Assembly (NCBI GenBank): GCA_027575805.1 | Contig: JANBPU010000022.1 | Coordinates: forward strand, 62,001-126,000 | DNA length: 64,000 nucleotides | Direction: 5' to 3' | DNA from: Mycoemilia scoparia | Taxonomy: Eukaryota > Kickxellomycota > Kickxellomycetes > Kickxellales > Kickxellaceae | Shown: positions 54,091-64,000 of the stretch, one piece after another | How the letters are laid out: every line of letters starts with the position of its first letter | How positions within the stretch are numbered: position 1 is the stretch's first letter | Translations under genes and position numbers: made by a program | The notes under the pieces: generated by a model | What the model was told of the DNA's origin: nothing | Seen by the model: only the letters and a program-made list of their open reading frames with translations | Databases searched by the model: none

Positions 54091-54437
54091 TGTTTTTAGA
54101 ATTTTTCACAGATACAGGAATATCGATTATATAAATGGAGAAATTAAAACACAAAGCTGAATCTACCCTTGCTATACTTCTCCACAACAATTATATTCGA
54201 CTTTCTTGATTGTATATAGAAAAAAAGAGAGTTCATTTTTGTAGATCAAACTAACTCAAGATCAGTTCCAATTCCATGTGATCAAATCAACTCATATATA
54301 ATTTCCCTATCTCCTAAAGGGGGCTTCTATGTGTGTAGCTTCAATATATAACCATTTTGCCATTGGCTACAATTCGTGCCTTTTGTTCAATAGATTTCAA
54401 TCCATTCATTTAATACATACACATATACACAGACACG
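54091..54437. promoter_or_regulatory. Divergent promoter between NCL1 and the complex I subunit
   Basis: 347 bp between two start codons on opposite strands. Nothing coding is seen; an AT-rich stretch TCATATATAATTTCCC (about 54291-54306) and TTCAATATATAACC (about 54340) are candidate TATA-like sites for the right gene. Confidence 0.4.
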
Positions 54438-54890
54438 ATGGCATTTATGAACACGGTTTGGAAGCGTGTATACGCTTACCCATTTGCTGCCTGGGGTATT
54501 GCCTTGGGTTCCCTTGGTAGGATGCATTTAATTATTGTGCTCCTTAAATTAATTAAAGAAAACGCGAAATAGAAATTCGCCCAAGCTCAGTCTAAGGAAT
54601 TGTATTAATATCGATTTATTCACTGGTGTTATTCTCTAGGTCCCCTCATTGTCCTTACTGTACCACCTCTTCAGCGCAAGCTTGGTTATGTTAAGCCTGA
54701 ACGAGTACCCACAAGCTACCCATGTAAGTATCAGGCTAGTAGCCAAAAAATACCAGAAAACAATGATTGTGGTATATCGCAAGTCTATATATCTGAAATT
54801 TAGCTCGTATTCTTAAAATTTTGTGTGTTTTTTATTTTAAATATAGTGCCTAACCGCCCTCGCCGTCCTACTCCTGGCTTCGAAGATTAA
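54438..54890 (+). CDS. NADH:ubiquinone oxidoreductase 9.5-kDa subunit (NDUFA3 type)
   Basis: Accessory single-TM subunit of mitochondrial complex I. Exons 54438-54516, 54640-54723 and 54847-54890 give 68 aa with both junctions closing (G|GT Gly; T|TG Leu). The sequence starts MAFMNTVWKRVYAYPFAAWG; the TM (IALGSLGPLIVLTVPPL) runs into QRKLGYVKPERVPTSYPLPN and ends RRPTPGFED. Fungal 9.5-kDa subunits share the pattern GPL-VVPP-R-LGY-P-(V/I)P-TYP-P-PR--TGYDD. The presence of complex I separates this organism from Saccharomycetaceae. Too short per exon for an ordinary ORF scan. Confidence 0.87.
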
Positions 54891-55102
54891 ACAAACTTGT
54901 ATAAACGAGAATTTGGTTTTATTGATATTTTTAGATGGTACTACAAAAATCGCTCTCATACTATATCCTTGTCACCATTACCAAATTATGACGATATAAA
55001 TGTTCAGCAAATATTCCGAAACAGCGAAATCTTGTGGAAGTTTTAAAAAAGAAAAGAATGTGGATATATTCATAAAGTAGCGCTAATAAAGATAAAGTTG
55101 GC

Positions 55103-58100
55103 CTATAACCCAATACGCTCTGGAGATGCATTGATCCAAATGTCTTTCTCAATCATAAGCTTTATGATCTCTTTCTTTTCATCTATATTGAGGATGTCTG
55201 CAAGTAAATTGAATGCGAGCATCAACAAATCTATACACAAAGAAAGAATAATATACTGTTAGTAATATTCCCAATGATTTGAATTTAGATCCACTGTAAT
55301 AAAGTATATATGTATATAGCTCACCTTTGTTCCAAACACAGCGATTTATTCCAAGATAAAATGCCTGTTTGGCCTTATCCTTTGCTTTACACTTGCACTC
55401 AAATGCCACATACAGGGCCCAAATCAATGGACAGTTCTGTACATTTTCATCATTTACAGCATCCATGAAGAGTTTTCGTATAGCTTTTTGATTAGACAGA
55501 GGCTCGCTGGCTTGAAACATCTCCATATAAATGCGAAATAGCCAGAGCTGTGGAGTTGGATTCCTATGAAAAACACCGCATTGGATTTTATTAGTGAAAC
55601 TAATAAGCTTTATGATCATTATTATTTGAACAATATGATGTTTGGTAGATTTACCTTTTAATATTCTTTGTTGTCTCTAGCTGAACCCTGTTCTTGATCT
55701 TCATTCTATTTTCGCTCCAAACGAATAGCTGCCAAAATATGATGTTATCCGGGTAGACATCTACCACCTTAGTTAAAATACTCCTTAGCGTCTTTGGTTG
55801 ATACAGCGTTGCACAGGAGTTGTTGTAAAAGTGGACCGAGCACTGCATCAATAACAGACCTTCTCTTATCTTTTCTGATGTATGTACAGATGTAGATGGT
55901 TCTAGATTTTGTAGCCCTTTATCAAATATCATGTCTGCAAACTTGACTTCGGATGTATCAAGATATTGGAACAGTGCAGCAAGAGTGATTTCGGCGATAT
56001 ATGCTTCAACTCTTCCCAATTCTTCATCTTCTTCAGGTGCCTTGAAATTCTCGCCATTTATTGCAAAATATTTTCTTGCTTTGTCCAGATCCTTTTGTGA
56101 GGCTTTATTCATATCAATGATGCCATTTAAGCTACTGGAGTTTGCGCACGCAGTTAAAGTTGCTAGAGCTTTTTCTCTCTGACCACGCCTTAACTCAAAC
56201 CACACCAAGCTTTTCCAAAGTATAGGAACTAGTTTGTTATTTTCGTCCTCTGAAGTAATGACTGATATAGCTGTTCTACATATTCTACAGGCCTCATCGT
56301 AATTTTTATGGGCAAATTCTAAGGTAGCAAAAGCATTCCATAGAATTATATCATTCGGGAATCGTTTTAGTAATCTCTTTGCTACTTTCTTTCCTTGAGA
56401 TCTTGATAGTGCACCTTCAACTGCCATCCAGACAAGCTGGACATACCAACGGGTATGGTCTGGTAAATTATCCAAAAATGATAGTACTTCGAGAACAGAG
56501 CTATATAGGACAAATGATAGAAGGGATACACCTGTTAGTGATATGGGGCTAGTAATTGATTGCAATATTGTAAATTTAGATTGATTTCCACATACTTCAT
56601 GGTCTTGATATGTGTATCAATATTATTAGCTAACATATCTGGGTCTATGACTACACTGCTAAAGCAAATTGAGAGTGCCTCAGAGTATTTGGAATCCGAT
56701 TCTCCATCCAATATCGGGGACATATTATCAAAGAAGCATGCAGAAGGTGTTGAATATATGTGCCAGTTCCCAAATGGCGCGGTATCCAACAAACTCCTGT
56801 TGAGAGGTTCAGTTAATATACCATCTATCAGTTCAAATGGATAGCTTTCTTTTGAAGTCTTATTATGACTTCCTTTATTCCGAGATTGTGGCCAGAATGA
56901 CACATTTATGAGATGGTGGCTATCTGGAACATTAGGGAGTTCCATGTTTATTGGGGTCGATGTCCGCATGGGATCATTAACCATATCACGACCATCAGCT
57001 AGCCTTTTGAATGGGCTATTCGAAGCACCCAGTGGGAACGGGGGTCTCACGCCCATGAAGGTAATAAATAGCCATATGAGTATCGATGCATTTTCCGAAT
57101 CTGCGGATACAGGGAACAAGAATGGTTCGATGTCGCTGAACAAAATGGTTGAGAAGGGATTTTGATCTTTGCGATCTTTGCTGATCTCTGATCTTTCAAT
57201 TCTGATTTCATCCGTATACCAGCCTTCAATGCTCTTGTCCTCAGGATCCAATCCGGGAGATGAATCTGACTCTTTCTCTTGGTTGTGATATACAGATGTC
57301 TCGGACAGCCACCCCTTACCACCATCACCTATCCTAAGATACTCTGATTCCCAGAATGATTCGAATTCTCGTAGTGTCTGGTCAAAGAGGAAGCTATTTT
57401 TTGTGAACCTTTGTAGACCTTTACTATCATTAGGTGGTCTCTGAAAGAATGTCAATTCTAAAAGTGCCTGATATATTGACACAGCCATCTTTTTGTAACC
57501 TATATATATTCATTATGGTTAGATTGTTATCGTGTCTCAAATGACACATGTATAATGATATGTACATACCCGATTCCCGTAAAAGTCTGCAAGCTCTATC
57601 GGTTACATACAGTAACGCCTTTACCACATCCTGGTCTACAAAAATAAAATAAAACAAATTCTCTCAGATATTGAATTAAACATGGCCAATGATTTGTTGT
57701 ATATTAAAATTTATGTTCTTGCATCTGTATGTTTTGGATTCAAGCATAGACCTTAGCTTGTCCATTGTCTCGATATAAATATCGATCATTCGCCATACAT
57801 CAAAAGCACCAAAAGCTGTTTGATATACATCTAGTCTTTGTAATAAGAGGTTCATGTTATCCTCTTCAAGCTCATCAAAAATCTCATCCCACTTGGAAAG
57901 TAGCTCAGGGGTACTATAATTACATAACAATCAAATAAATGCATTTCATTCACCAATTATCAATAACAGTAATAAAATAGTCTTTTATAGTTATAACCTA
58001 CCTCAATGTCTTTTCGCAGTGATTCAGATAAGCTTTTAGAAATCTTGCATTATTGGAAATATCTTCATAACCAAGTGCCTTTTCGTACATCGACATCTTT

Positions 58101-59475
58101 ATCTCATTAATAGGACCTTTTGAATTGCCAGATTGACCACTCTTATAAACAGTATCCTGGAAATCAATATACTCTAGCCACATGTTTACGTCTCCAGGAT
58201 TCTAGTATAAAATTTATGTTCAAACAGTTTAATTATTTAGAGTGTCCATACAGACATTTATATTTTAATATTTTGTCACTTAACTTACCTCATCAAGATG
58301 CCTCCCAAAATCTGCCAGTTTATCTTGTATATATGTACCAAGGCCACTATCATCCATTTGGTATTCTGATGCCTTGACTCCTTTATTATCAGATCCACAT
58401 GAAAATTCATTATCGCAGTCATGGACTCTTATGAACCCACATTCATCGCTTTCTGATTCATCTTTGTTATACATCTCTGACGCTCTCTTTGGTTGAAAAG
58501 GTTGTGTTTCTTTGTCAACAGACTTCCACCGAATATCCATATATCTATCAATCTTTACTGTGATCGGTTCAAGAATTATTTCTACTGGGTTATTCTTATA
58601 ATCGGATATCCGATAATTCTCCTTTAAGCCAAGGATTCTACCGCCTAAATAAAAAAGTACCCAGCTTGTTAGCTATTATTAGCATATTGTTTATGACCTT
58701 AATCTAATTTTCATACTCTTACCACCATGATAACGATGTAAACGCTTTGAATTTGTTTGTAATGATCTTTCAAATAAAACGAGCTGATCATCTGGCCGAG
58801 TATCGAAATATACAATTTCTTTCAAGTCCTCGGGTATTTCCCATAGATGGTTTTTCTGTGAACTAGAATATCTTTGTACTGTTCTAGTATGTCTGCTTTT
58901 ATCCCGCTTTTCTGGCATATGTTCCCTACTCTGATCGTCTTTTCTTGACCGATGTCTGCTTGGACTCCTTGATCTGTAAGAACGCCTAGATCTTCGTCGC
59001 CTTTCAGTAGTAGAATCGCTCTCGCTACTGCTGTGGCTCCGCCTTGATCTTTTATCGCCTCTATGATCTCTTTCGTGCCTACTTGATCTTTTCAATCGTG
59101 GCTTTTTATCCGTTTTCTTTTCGTATAATACAATATCTATGTTTATACGTCCATGTCAATAGTTAAATGATATTTTTAATAGAACACACACTTGTAACTA
59201 TATAGCAACTATTAAACGTTACCTTGACTTGTCTGTGTAGGAGGCGATGGTGCATGTTGGAATGATGGAAAGTCGGTGCTGTATAACAGTGGTGGTGGCG
59301 CGGTTGAAAAAGAATGTGACCCACTTATATCTTCAGATTTGTCCACGTCTTTAGTCTCGCTTCTCTTTACTGGATCCCCCATACTAATACAGGTAGATGC
59401 CTCTTTTGAATTACAATCGTTTAACATTGTATATTTTTTTAGTGATATGATCCAAGTTTCCGCTTTTAAAAGCAT
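55103..59475 (-). CDS. NRDE2: NRDE2 family RNA surveillance factor (HAT/TPR-like)
   Basis: Nuclear factor of RNA interference/exosome-linked RNA surveillance (Nrl1 in fission yeast). Ten exons, 59475-59223, 59136-58723, 58644-58289, 58201-58002, 57913-57723, 57635-57570, 57499-56596, 56500-55655, 55563-55325 and 55230-55103, sum to 3597 nt (1198 aa) with all phases closing. The N-terminus is Ser/Arg-rich (RRRRSRRSYRSRSPSRHRSR) with FPSF. Then come NPGDVNMWLEYIDFQD, MYEKALGYEDISNNARFLKA, LGVRPPFPLG-type text and HAT-like helices (PNDIILWNAFATLEFAHKNY, RCVWNKG), ending DIWINASPERIGL. Intron 5 (57636-57722) needs a GC donor (T|GCAAGA). The intron 7 join (AA|C) was chosen over a nearer acceptor because only it keeps frame. 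An initiator at 59427 (MLNDC) is an alternative. Confidence 0.88.
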
Positions 59476-60590
59476 AGTGCTCTGTTATGGGGTCTTTCTG
59501 CTCAAGATCAGATAAAATACCACTTTATTAGAATCACCATTGTATAGTGTAATTATATGGCAGAGCAGTCCCCTCCAAAGGTGTACCAGAATAATACCTT
59601 GGTTAATAGCTAATAATCTGCCAGGTCCCAGCTAAATATGTATGCATGGTTTATGGAGCGATTTGCTGGGAATATATGAGGGTACTAGTCTTTTCCCTTT
59701 TGATGGAGAACTTATCACATGCTGCACCCATCTATTCCACAAGCAGTTCCATCAAACATAATACAAAAAGCTGTCACACCATAACATTTAAAGTAATATT
59801 AAAATATATTTCTAATAATAAAAAATCAATTGAAAGGCAATCTATTTAAATATAAAGAGCGTAAAAATCAATTCTATTTAATAGCTTGGTCACAGCTACT
59901 AACTAACACTATCTTTCAATATTGCCTCTAACACCAATACCAAGTCCTGGTTTAGATTAAGAGGTTTTTAGAATTATAGCTCTTCTCTTTTAACGAGCCG
60001 CTATAATATTGAAATGGAAATACTAACAACTTTGGACAAACAGAGAGTAAATAATTAGTGCCAATAGAGAAATAAGTGGTATATGTGAAGTTTTGGATAA
60101 AGACGGCTCAGGGGGCAATGATCTATCCATCCCAGCATCAAATTCAGTAAAACTATATAAGCCACGCTGAGCGTGATAAACAAGGAGGCTTTTAAAAATT
60201 CCTAATTCAAAAGAAGTATAGCAGAATAATGTTTATAGACACGCAATGGAGCACATGGCTTTCTAAAGATGGTAAACTCCATACATACCTGGCCTATTCT
60301 CTAATAATACCTAATATTCGCAATTGAGATTTCAATAGCTCTCAGAAAAATAGGGGAGACTACTTGGTCCAAAAGCTTACTTGAGTCCGTATCTTCATCT
60401 TCTTTTCGTATATTCCATTCTATAATCCCCGCTGTATTTAAAACTTTTCCAAGTGAGTTTATAAATAGATAAGTTAAAAGGGGGTCACTCCGGGAGTCAT
60501 ATCTATATATATTTATAGAAAGCTACAGAGTGTAAATAATTAAAAGCTGTGACATAGCTCGTTCTAACATTAACTCTAATAATAGTAGCA
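59476..60590. other. Divergent intergenic region, no gene seen
   Basis: 1.1 kb between NRDE2 (minus) and the MscL gene (plus). No coding sequence or family repeat was seen. A TATATATATTTATAG stretch (about 60504) lies ~85 bp upstream of the MscL ATG. Confidence 0.5.
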
Positions 60591-61514
60591 ATGCCACAAA
60601 ACGATCAGCAAACAGGCTCAACCTCAGCTGAGGTTAACAATGAGTCGACTCCGCTAATCTGCCAACTTGCTTCTACTTCAACTGAGATCGAGAAGGGGAT
60701 GACTTCGATATGGCAGGATTTCAAAGAATTCATATACAGAGGTGATGCACTTAGTATGGCTGTTGGTATCATTATTGGAGCAGCATTTAACAGGTAAGGA
60801 GCTTTCTGTGAAAATGAATATTTTTCCATGCCTGTCTTCCATCTCACAAATACTACCAGTGCCAAAACTCTGTGAACTGAATAAGCCACAAAATGATTTT
60901 GTTTTTTCTTAATAATGTAGCATTGTCAAGTCACTTGTGGATGATGTCCTTAGTCCTCCCATCGGGCTTTTGCTTAGTAAGAACAAAAAGAATTTGAACT
61001 GTTATTAATGAATCCAATCCAAATCGCACCCTATATTCCACATACTGATATCTGCTTGTAAAAATCGTATTTAGAGGCCAACTTTGAGAATGCATTCCTT
61101 GTAATCCACCAAGGTACCACAATCGATGCCAGCTATCACACCATCGATCAGGCTCAGAAAGACGGTGCTGTAACTTTGAATTATGGTCGATTTGGGCAGG
61201 CTGTGTTCACATTCCTTATCACTGGAATTTCTGTCTTTTTTATAATGAAAGGTAAAGGCCTGAGAATTTTCTTGTATACCTAATCAACATAACATACATG
61301 ACAGTGCGAATTAGATACTATAACATATCCATGTTCGATGCTTTGCATTACTATAGTTGTCCACTTATTCCAATCCAAAAAGGCCGCTTCAGAATCGCAA
61401 AAGTGCAAGATATGCGCAAAGGAAATATCCAAGAAGGCCAGAAGGTGCCCATTCTGTACATCATTTACTGATCTTACCATCGAAGAGAACTTGCATTTTG
61501 CCCTTGGCAAGTAA
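60591..61514 (+). CDS. mscL: MscL-type large-conductance mechanosensitive channel with C-terminal zinc ribbon
   Basis: MscL homologue, a two-TM pore opened by membrane tension. Exons 60591-60793, 60921-60976, 61075-61251 and 61357-61514 give 197 aa. After a ~40-aa Ser/Thr/Glu-rich N-terminal tail come the MscL start (WQDFKEFIYRGDALSMAVGI), TM1 (AVGIIIGAAFNSIVKSLVDD, with the conserved IVKSLVDDVLSPPIGLLL), a periplasmic-loop equivalent (DQAQKDGAVTLNYGRFGQAV) and TM2 (FTFLITGISVFFIMKVVHLF). The C-terminus replaces the bacterial helical bundle with C-x2-C-x10-C-x2-C (CKICAKEISKKARRCPFC), a zinc ribbon. Three ordinary introns show it is a resident nuclear gene. MscL homologues are known from some fungi; location (plasma membrane, ER or mitochondrion) is not clear here, as there is no evident presequence. 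Confidence 0.9.
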
Positions 61515-62202
61515 AGAAGCGTGCAATCATTTAACAAAGACACCGTGGTATATGGCATAGTAAAATTTAACCAGTATGATAATTTTTAGTCATTTATTTT
61601 GGTTTTGATGTGTTTGCATGTCAAACGGGTATCGGCATAAATTAAACACAATAGCCTTCAATAATATTACAACCCAACAATTTTCTTGGTGTGGAAATCC
61701 CTTTTTTATTCAATTGCTGTATTGCGGTACTGTGTTGCAGCTTGTTACACTCAGAACTTGCGTGCTTTAAAGAATCTTTGACACACTCGGGAACATTCAT
61801 ACTTACAAGTTCTTTGTCACAAAATATTTTTAAAATGCTTCAGCCAAATATATTATTAACCGGCTTGAAACAAGCCATTCTCACACTCCCTCACAAACAG
61901 GTGTTCTTTGCAAGATTTGGATGGAGAACTTCCATCCTGTTGTTTTCATATTCCTAGACATAATGACATCACTTCAGTGGTGCTCCAAGGCTTTTGAAAT
62001 TTAAATGCCCGGGGTCGTCGTATTAAATATAGCTTGAATTGCTTTTCCGTTTGGTCAAACTTCTCAACAAATATATAAGAAGGTTTGCCCATGGTAAACA
62101 TCAAGCGAATCCCTATGATATTTTTGTCCAACTTTTAATATTTTCGCCTTTGACCATATATACATGTACATTTAATAATAATATATTCATCTCGTATCAA
62201 AA
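61515..62202. other. Intergenic, no gene seen
   Basis: 688-bp spacer between MscL and the GPI-type protein. Short frames on both strands look accidental. A CATATATACATG stretch lies about 45 bp before the next ATG. Confidence 0.5.
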
Positions 62203-62787
62203 ATGCATCTCTCTCACATCCATACAGCATTCATATACCTTTTGATCACATTCTTGACAATATCACGCACCACCAATGCTCGAATAGTAGTTGTTGAGGA
62301 TGGAATCACTTGGCCAGAGGACCCTGAAGCCAACGGGAACTGGGAATCAAAGCTCCGACCAGAATACATGGAACTGTTAAAAACCATGAAGTACTACCAA
62401 CCATATGTTTACGACGACTTAACAAGCGTCCTAGATGGCTCAGAGATCCCAAGTTCTTACGAAGAAGATTGGGTCACTTCTGCAAACCAAGCCCTAATCG
62501 ACTGGCTAGAAACTGCCTTTAGTTCAAGCCAGGTAAATACGCGTTACCTTGGCCTCCCCATCCCATCTTTGGTAACCGGCAGCGAATCCGAAATTGATAC
62601 CGAGGAATATACAGTTTCAGAAAAAAGTTCAGAGAAAAGTGAAGATCCAAAGAAATTCAATTTCCATTTTAGAAGTGGTGGAAGTCAAGACGAAGATAGT
62701 GATAGCGGATCAAAAAGACAAATATCACCTGTTGGATATATTTCAGCAATATCAACAATATTAGTATTAGGTTTGGTAGCAGTTTAG
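62203..62787 (+). CDS. Secreted, probably GPI-anchored surface protein
   Basis: Single-exon 194-aa protein with an N-terminal signal (TAFIYLLITFLTISRTTNA) and a C-terminal hydrophobic tail (SPVGYISAISTILVLGLVAV) preceded by small and basic residues (SDSGSKRQI), the usual layout of a GPI attachment signal. The mature part has an acidic, Tyr-rich first half (VVVEDGITWPEDPEANGNWE, MKYYQPYVYDDLTSVLDGS) and a segment YEEDWVTSANQALIDWLETA reminiscent of small helical surface domains of fungi, then a Ser/Glu-rich stalk (VSEKSSEKSEDPKK). No known family could be named. It probably sits at the cell surface or wall. Confidence 0.77.
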   Translation: MHLSHIHTAFIYLLITFLTISRTTNARIVVVEDGITWPEDPEANGNWESKLRPEYMELLKTMKYYQPYVYDDLTSVLDGSEIPSSYEEDWVTSANQALIDWLETAFSSSQVNTRYLGLPIPSLVTGSESEIDTEEYTVSEKSSEKSEDPKKFNFHFRSGGSQDEDSDSGSKRQISPVGYISAISTILVLGLVAV

Positions 62788-62986
62788 TTTTATTGTTATA
62801 GTCATTATATAGTTTTATTATAATTGTAGACCTCATATAAATCTTTTATACTGACTTTGTAAAAGTGCAAGTCAAGTTAAAATCCAGTCAAAAACTAAAA
62901 TAGAGGAAATTATAAAAATAGAATTCATATTAGCCAAATATATACAAGATATTTTTTAAAATTTTTATTATAGAGTTTCAAACTTT

Positions 62987-63068
62987 GTCACTATGGCCGA
63001 GTGGTTAAGGCGTGTGACTAGAAATCACATGGGATTTTCCCGCACAGGTTCAAATCCTGTTGGTGACG
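62987..63068 (+). tRNA. tRNA-Ser (anticodon AGA)
   Basis: 82-nt class II tRNA without intron. Acceptor stem GTCACTA (62987-62993) pairs with TGGTGAC (63061-63067), discriminator G at 63068. Anticodon stem TGTGA/TCACA encloses loop CTAGAAA, so the anticodon is AGA at 63020-63022. A long variable arm (ATGGGATTTTCCCG region) fits Ser. T arm with GGTTCAAATCC (B box, about 63047-63057) and A box TGGCCGAGTGG (about 62995) are present. Confidence 0.97.
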
Positions 63069-63072
63069 GTTC

Positions 63073-63076
63073 TTTT
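63073..63076 (+). terminator. RNA polymerase III terminator of tRNA-Ser
   Basis: TTTT run 5 nt after the tRNA 3' end, the usual Pol III stop signal. Confidence 0.8.
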
Positions 63077-63896
63077 AGTTATTTTAACTCGATATTTAAA
63101 CCATTTTTTTCTGTAATGATACTCACTTTTTTCAAGACTTTCAAATTTTTTTAAACATCATTAACAATTAGCTTGGTTTGGAAATCACTTGGATGTATAT
63201 TTGATAACATCCAAGGTAACTTAAAAACAATAATTTGTTACTCTAGTTAGTTTAAGCATAAATCCTTTTTACTAAATAGGATCGATTTCTATAACATCAT
63301 GATCAAGCTTGGTTAGAAAACACTAAATATCAATAAAAATACCTTTGTTTTATCCTATTCTTGGCATCTAGGAATCCCAATCGTGTGATGCAACGATTGG
63401 CTGAATTTACATTTCTTTTTGATACAATATCTAACTCGGATATTGACCAGTACACACCACTCGCTTATTAGCCTAGAGTCACCAATGGGAAATTTACCAG
63501 CACCAAGATCTTTTTTGAAGACTTTGGTTTTATCACAAAGATGATGAGAGTGTACTAAGTATGGAGTAAATCATTTTGACTAACGATGGCAGCAGTTTCA
63601 TCTGAGCCATCACTCCACCACAAACGGCAACACTTGAGGTAAATAAGGAAATGAGGGGACTGGTGATTTATCTTATTTTTGAAGGGGAGAATCCTACTGG
63701 AATTGGCAGTTACGTATGCGTATTTCACTATGTCCATTTCCCAGGACCCCCGGTGATTTAAGGGTTTATCTTGACAGCCAAGGGAAGAGATAAATAGTCT
63801 CATGAATTAATAAATGATTGGCAAAAGTCTTATTATTCCAAGTCCATCACAACAGTTTTTATCTACTGCATTTGTGTGAGAGGAAGCAGACAACCA
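63077..63896. other. Spacer, no intact gene seen
   Basis: 820 bp of AT-rich sequence containing only the end fragment of a MITE-like element near 63671. Short frames such as 63555-63803 on the minus strand show nothing recognisable. Confidence 0.45.
63671..63691 (+). mobile_element. MITE-like element, terminal fragment
   Basis: TCTTATTTTTGAAGGGGAGA matches the left terminus of the family; no right end follows within 200 bp. It could be chance, but the 13-base core is exact. Confidence 0.4.
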
Positions 63897-64000
63897 ATGG
63901 AGGCTTCACAGAGCACAGAAGAAGTGATCCTGAGATTCAAGGAAGAAAACGGAAAAAGTATCCCACAAGGTCAGATTTCAGGATTCGTATTTCAGGTGCT
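63897..64000 (+). CDS. Start of an unidentified CDS cut by the window edge
   Basis: ATG 63897 opens a frame that stays open to the end: MEASQSTEEVILRFKEENGK then SIPQGQISGFVFQV. 34 codons are too few to assign a family. It may instead be an exon or chance. Confidence 0.35.
   Translation, partial: MEASQSTEEVILRFKEENGKSIPQGQISGFVFQV

Noticed and set aside
56535..56595. Direct continuation of NRDE2 exon 7 or use of the acceptor at ACTAACAG
   Set aside because: Both put the next exon out of frame; the GTATGT donor with the TATATAG acceptor at 56501 is the only pair that closes.
61691..61957. 88-aa plus-strand frame after MscL
   Set aside because: Cys/Leu/Phe-rich reading of pyrimidine-rich DNA without a recognisable domain.

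Overview
The window is a gene-dense stretch of nuclear DNA from a fungus, most likely an early-diverging ('zygomycete-type') lineage. The fungal signs are COX9, RMT2, a TVP18-type Golgi protein, ATG27, a NuA3-type BRPF protein, secreted Ser/Ala-rich and GPI-anchored wall-type proteins, and many short introns (about 80-360 bp) with GTAAGT donors. The DNA is AT-rich, with many TA, GT and CT microsatellites between genes. Phylum is inference; no rRNA or mitochondrial marker is present.

Left to right: 3' part of PRP16 (1-1712), RMT2, COX9, an ING/PHD protein, an unrecognised 159-aa protein, ADI1, TVP18-like, ATG27-like, an SDR dehydrogenase, a LAT/MUP-type amino-acid permease, bL35m (visible only after splicing), two neighbouring I78-type inhibitor genes, an unrecognised 500-aa protein, and two small secreted proteins (22642 and 24169; the first looks truncated). 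Then come a large BRPF/NTO1 chromatin reader (about 1600 aa), PAM18, CEX1/SCYL1, YPT6 (Rab6), a GPCR, SWD2/WDR82, UTP25, a Gln/His-rich four-TM protein, a SET protein, TRM4/NCL1, a 9.5-kDa complex I subunit (NDUFA3 type), NRDE2, an MscL channel with a C-terminal zinc ribbon, a GPI-type surface protein, tRNA-Ser(AGA), and the start of another CDS at the right edge.

The genes are mostly independent housekeeping genes, not a pathway cluster. Themes are RNA processing (PRP16, NRDE2, UTP25, TRM4, CEX1), chromatin (ING, BRPF, SWD2, SET), mitochondria (COX9, bL35m, PAM18, NDUFA3) and Golgi/endosome traffic (TVP18, ATG27, YPT6). For almost every spliced model the exon phases were checked by hand and close to an open frame of the length expected for the family.

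The main non-genic signal is a dispersed ~100-bp element with inverted ends (core ATTTTTGAAGGGTGAC), seen at about a dozen places, two of them inside introns. It behaves like a MITE. Other points of note are three introns with GC donors (GCAAG), stop-free introns of a multiple of three in TVP18, an N-terminal C2H2 finger on the BRPF protein, and the MscL zinc ribbon.
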